Below, one piece after another: positions 13,022 through 14,966 of a stretch of DNA of 14,966 nt (positions within the stretch are counted from its first letter, which is position 1; every line of letters begins with the position of its first letter). The stretch is from an uncultured Lachnospiraceae bacterium (GTDB lineage Bacteria; Bacillota; Clostridia; Lachnospirales; Lachnospiraceae): NCBI GenBank assembly GCA_958426095.1, contig CATZYB010000039.1:1-14966 (forward strand). Direction: 5' to 3'. Made by a program: the position numbers and the translations under genes. The notes under the pieces were generated by a model. The model was not told where the DNA came from and did not search any database. It was given only the letters and a program-made list of their open reading frames with translations.

Positions 13022-14863
13022 TCAGGCCGTTTCCTCAAACTGGGAATTATACAGGTCTGCGTAGAAGCCGCCCTTTCTGAGCAGTTCTTCATGATTGCCC
13101 TGCTCGACAATATCGCCATCCCGCATGACAAGAATAACGTCCGCATCTCTGATGGTGGATAAACGGTGGGCGATGACAAAGCTGGTCCGCCCCCTCATCA
13201 GATTGTTCATAGCCTTCTGAATCCGTTCCTCTGTCCGGGTATCGACGGAGCTGGTCGCTTCATCCAGGATCAAAATCGGATTGTCTGCCAAAATCGCCCG
13301 GGCAATGGTCAAAAGCTGCTTCTGTCCCTGAGAAACATTGCTGGCGTCCTCGTTTAATTCCATCTGATAACCTCCCGGAAGGGTCTGGATAAATCGGTGG
13401 GCATGGGCGGCCTTCGCCGCTTCGATAACTTCTTCGTCCGTTGCGTCAAGACGTCCGTAACGGATATTTTCCATAATCGTTCCTTTAAAGAGCCATGTAT
13501 CCTGTAAAACCATTCCGAACAGTTCCCGAAGCTCTCCCCGGTTAAAGTCTTTAATGTTGTGTCCGTCAACCAGAATGTTTCCGCTGTTCACATCATAGAA
13601 CCGCATGAGCAGCTTGACCATGGTCGTCTTTCCGGCGCCCGTCGGTCCGACAATGGCAACCATCTGTCCCGGCTTCACATCACAGCTAAAATCATGAATA
13701 ACCATTTTATCCGGTTTGTAGCCGAAGCGTACATTCTGGAAGGACACACTGCCTTCCGGATTTTCCAGATGCACCGGATTTTCCACGGTAATCTCCTCCT
13801 CCGGTTCAGCCAGGAATTCAAATACCCGTTCCGATGCCGCAGCCATCGACTGGAGCATGTTAGACACCTGAGCCACCTGGGAAATCGGCTGGGTAAACTG
13901 ACGGACATACTGAATAAAGGCCTGGATATCGCCGATTTCGATCGTTCCACGAATGGTCAGATAACCGCCGACGACAGCTACCGCCACATAGCCTAAATTT
14001 CCGACAAAGTTCATGATTGGCTGCATCATACCGGAAAAGAACTGGGATTTCCATGCGGAAGCATAGAGGGTATCGTTGGTTTCGGAAAACTCTTTCAGCA
14101 CCTCTTCCTCCCGGTCAAAGGCTTTAACAATATTCTGGCCGCTGTAAACCTCTTCCACCTGACCGTTGATATGACCCAAATATTCCTGCTGTGTCCGGAA
14201 GTATTTCTGAGAGGATCTGACAACGGTTGTAATTAAGATCATCGATACCGGCAAAATGACAATAGCGATCAATGTCATCAGCGGACTGATACTGAGCATC
14301 ATGATCATAATACCGATAATCGTCGTCACCGACGTGATCAGCTGGGTCACGCTCTGGTTCAGGCTCATTCCCAGCGTATCCACATCATTAGTAATCCGGG
14401 ATAAAACCTCGCCGACGGTTCTGGATTCAAAATATTCCAACGGCATCCGGTTAATTTTCTCAGAGATTTCCTTACGCATACGGAAACACATCTTCTGAGA
14501 AATTCCCGTCATAAGCCAGCCCTGGATAAATGAGAAACAGGCGCTGACTGCATAAATACCTATTAATATAAGAAGGATTCGGCCGATTTTTCCAAAGTCG
14601 ATTCCATCGCCGCCGGAAAGTTTTGACAAAAGGCCGTTAAAAATCTCCGTTGTCGCCTTACTCAAAATTTTCGGTCCGACAATATTAAACGCCGTACTGC
14701 AAATAGCAAAAACAAGCACAAACGCCAAAGCGATCTTATATCGTCCCATATAATTTAAAAGCTTTCCGACACTGCCTTTAAAATTCTTTGCCTTTTCTCC
14801 CGGCATCATTCCCTGGCCCATCGGTCCGCGGCCTCTCATCGGTCTTCTTCTCTCTTCACTCAT
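13022..14863 (-). CDS. ABC exporter, fused membrane and ATPase domains (MdlB/BmrA-type, likely heterodimer subunit)
   Basis: A 613-residue half-transporter that probably exports drugs, lipids or peptides. An unusual Arg/Gly/Met-rich cytoplasmic N-terminus (1-25) precedes six transmembrane helices (about 43-335). The ATPase domain (about 373-610) has Walker A GPTGAGKT (406-413), Q-loop Q454, signature VSQGQ (510-514), Walker B LILDEAT with D534 and catalytic E535, and H566. The SQGQ signature is usual for this exporter branch, so it is not a defect. Start ATG 14863 has AAAGGAGG 9 bases upstream and overlaps the TGA of the preceding gene (ATGA). Since that gene encodes the end of another exporter, the two very likely form a heterodimer. 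The substrate cannot be told from the sequence. Confidence 0.94.
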   Translation of the reverse strand: MSEERRRPMRGRGPMGQGMMPGEKAKNFKGSVGKLLNYMGRYKIALAFVLVFAICSTAFNIVGPKILSKATTEIFNGLLSKLSGGDGIDFGKIGRILLILIGIYAVSACFSFIQGWLMTGISQKMCFRMRKEISEKINRMPLEYFESRTVGEVLSRITNDVDTLGMSLNQSVTQLITSVTTIIGIMIMMLSISPLMTLIAIVILPVSMILITTVVRSSQKYFRTQQEYLGHINGQVEEVYSGQNIVKAFDREEEVLKEFSETNDTLYASAWKSQFFSGMMQPIMNFVGNLGYVAVAVVGGYLTIRGTIEIGDIQAFIQYVRQFTQPISQVAQVSNMLQSMAAASERVFEFLAEPEEEITVENPVHLENPEGSVSFQNVRFGYKPDKMVIHDFSCDVKPGQMVAIVGPTGAGKTTMVKLLMRFYDVNSGNILVDGHNIKDFNRGELRELFGMVLQDTWLFKGTIMENIRYGRLDATDEEVIEAAKAAHAHRFIQTLPGGYQMELNEDASNVSQGQKQLLTIARAILADNPILILDEATSSVDTRTEERIQKAMNNLMRGRTSFVIAHRLSTIRDADVILVMRDGDIVEQGNHEELLRKGGFYADLYNSQFEETA

Positions 14864-14966
14864 GACGCACGGCCTCCTTTCAACTCGGATTCTGACAACT
14901 GGGATTTTGCAATTTCCTGGTAAGCCTCGCAGCTTTCCAAAAGTTCTTCATGACGCCCGATGCCGG
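14860..14966 (-). CDS. ABC exporter, partner subunit (C-terminal end only)
   Basis: Only the last 34 codons are in the window; the gene continues beyond position 14966. The visible part reads GRHEELLESCEAYQEI, then KSQLSESELKGG, the typical last helices of an ABC exporter ATPase domain (G-x-HEELL...Y-x-EI-x-x-SQL). The TGA at 14862-14860 overlaps the ATG of the next exporter gene by four bases. The two together should form a heterodimeric exporter. Whether this half has a degenerate catalytic site cannot be seen. Confidence 0.85.
   Translation of the reverse strand, partial: GIGRHEELLESCEAYQEIAKSQLSESELKGGRAS

Noticed and set aside
12937..13179. A minus-strand frame ending in a protein-like tail (ELFYGYVDFLKSVGYNINR)
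   Set aside because: Most of it overlaps the end of the ABC exporter gene in another frame. The tail coincides with a near-consensus promoter, which explains the sequence better.
13345..13360. ABC signature SQGQ instead of SGGQ as a loss-of-function mark
   Set aside because: This form is common in the exporter branch, and the Walker motifs, catalytic Glu and His are intact.

Overview
The window looks like chromosome from a low-to-mid GC Gram-positive anaerobe of the Clostridia, most likely Lachnospiraceae. Reasons: near-consensus AGGAGG ribosome sites, sigma-A type promoters, a coiled-coil M23 hydrolase behind FtsEX (the PcsB/CwlO arrangement), a TrxR-type AhpF homolog paired with AhpC, and a DUF3990/DUF3791 small-gene cluster. 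This placement is inference from gene content. Nothing here identifies a species. I see no tRNA, rRNA, CRISPR array or insertion sequence.

Layout, left to right. Almost every gene lies on the minus strand, so transcription runs right to left. (1) 62-3089: a two-component system (response regulator, then histidine kinase, joined by an ATGA overlap), followed by a lipoprotein with three PepSY domains, and a terminator at 62-104. (2) 3160-6691: enolase, AhpC and an AhpF-like reductase, with gaps of only 20 bases, so glycolysis and peroxide defence may share a transcript. (3) 6692-7029: a leader and intergenic stretch with the terminator of the next unit, a GC-rich structured patch and the probable eno promoter. 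(4) 7030-11036: a CdaR/PucR-type regulator, ftsE, ftsX and a secreted M23 peptidoglycan hydrolase, apparently one operon. In Gram-positive bacteria FtsEX is the ATP-driven membrane switch that activates such a hydrolase.

(5) 11046-11332: an AT-rich divergent promoter region. (6) 11333-12064: the only plus-strand gene, a classical SDR that resembles the reductase finishing the EF-P 5-aminopentanol modification, ending at a terminator shared with the convergent genes. (7) 12139-12906: three small overlapping genes: a DUF3990 protein that appears to have lost its central part, a small unnamed protein and a DUF3791 protein, preceded by a strong promoter at 12949-12977. (8) 12.. end: 13022-14863 encodes a full ABC exporter half-transporter, coupled by an ATGA overlap to a second one of which only the last 34 codons are inside the window.

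Most of the window is ordinary core genome. The parts most worth a second look are the DUF3990/DUF3791 cluster with its internal deletion, the direct repeat upstream of the PepSY gene that resembles an OmpR-family site, the eno-ahpC-ahpF grouping, and the coupling of a CdaR-type regulator to the FtsEX-hydrolase unit. Domain assignments rest on motifs read by eye and on recalled family knowledge. No database search was run.
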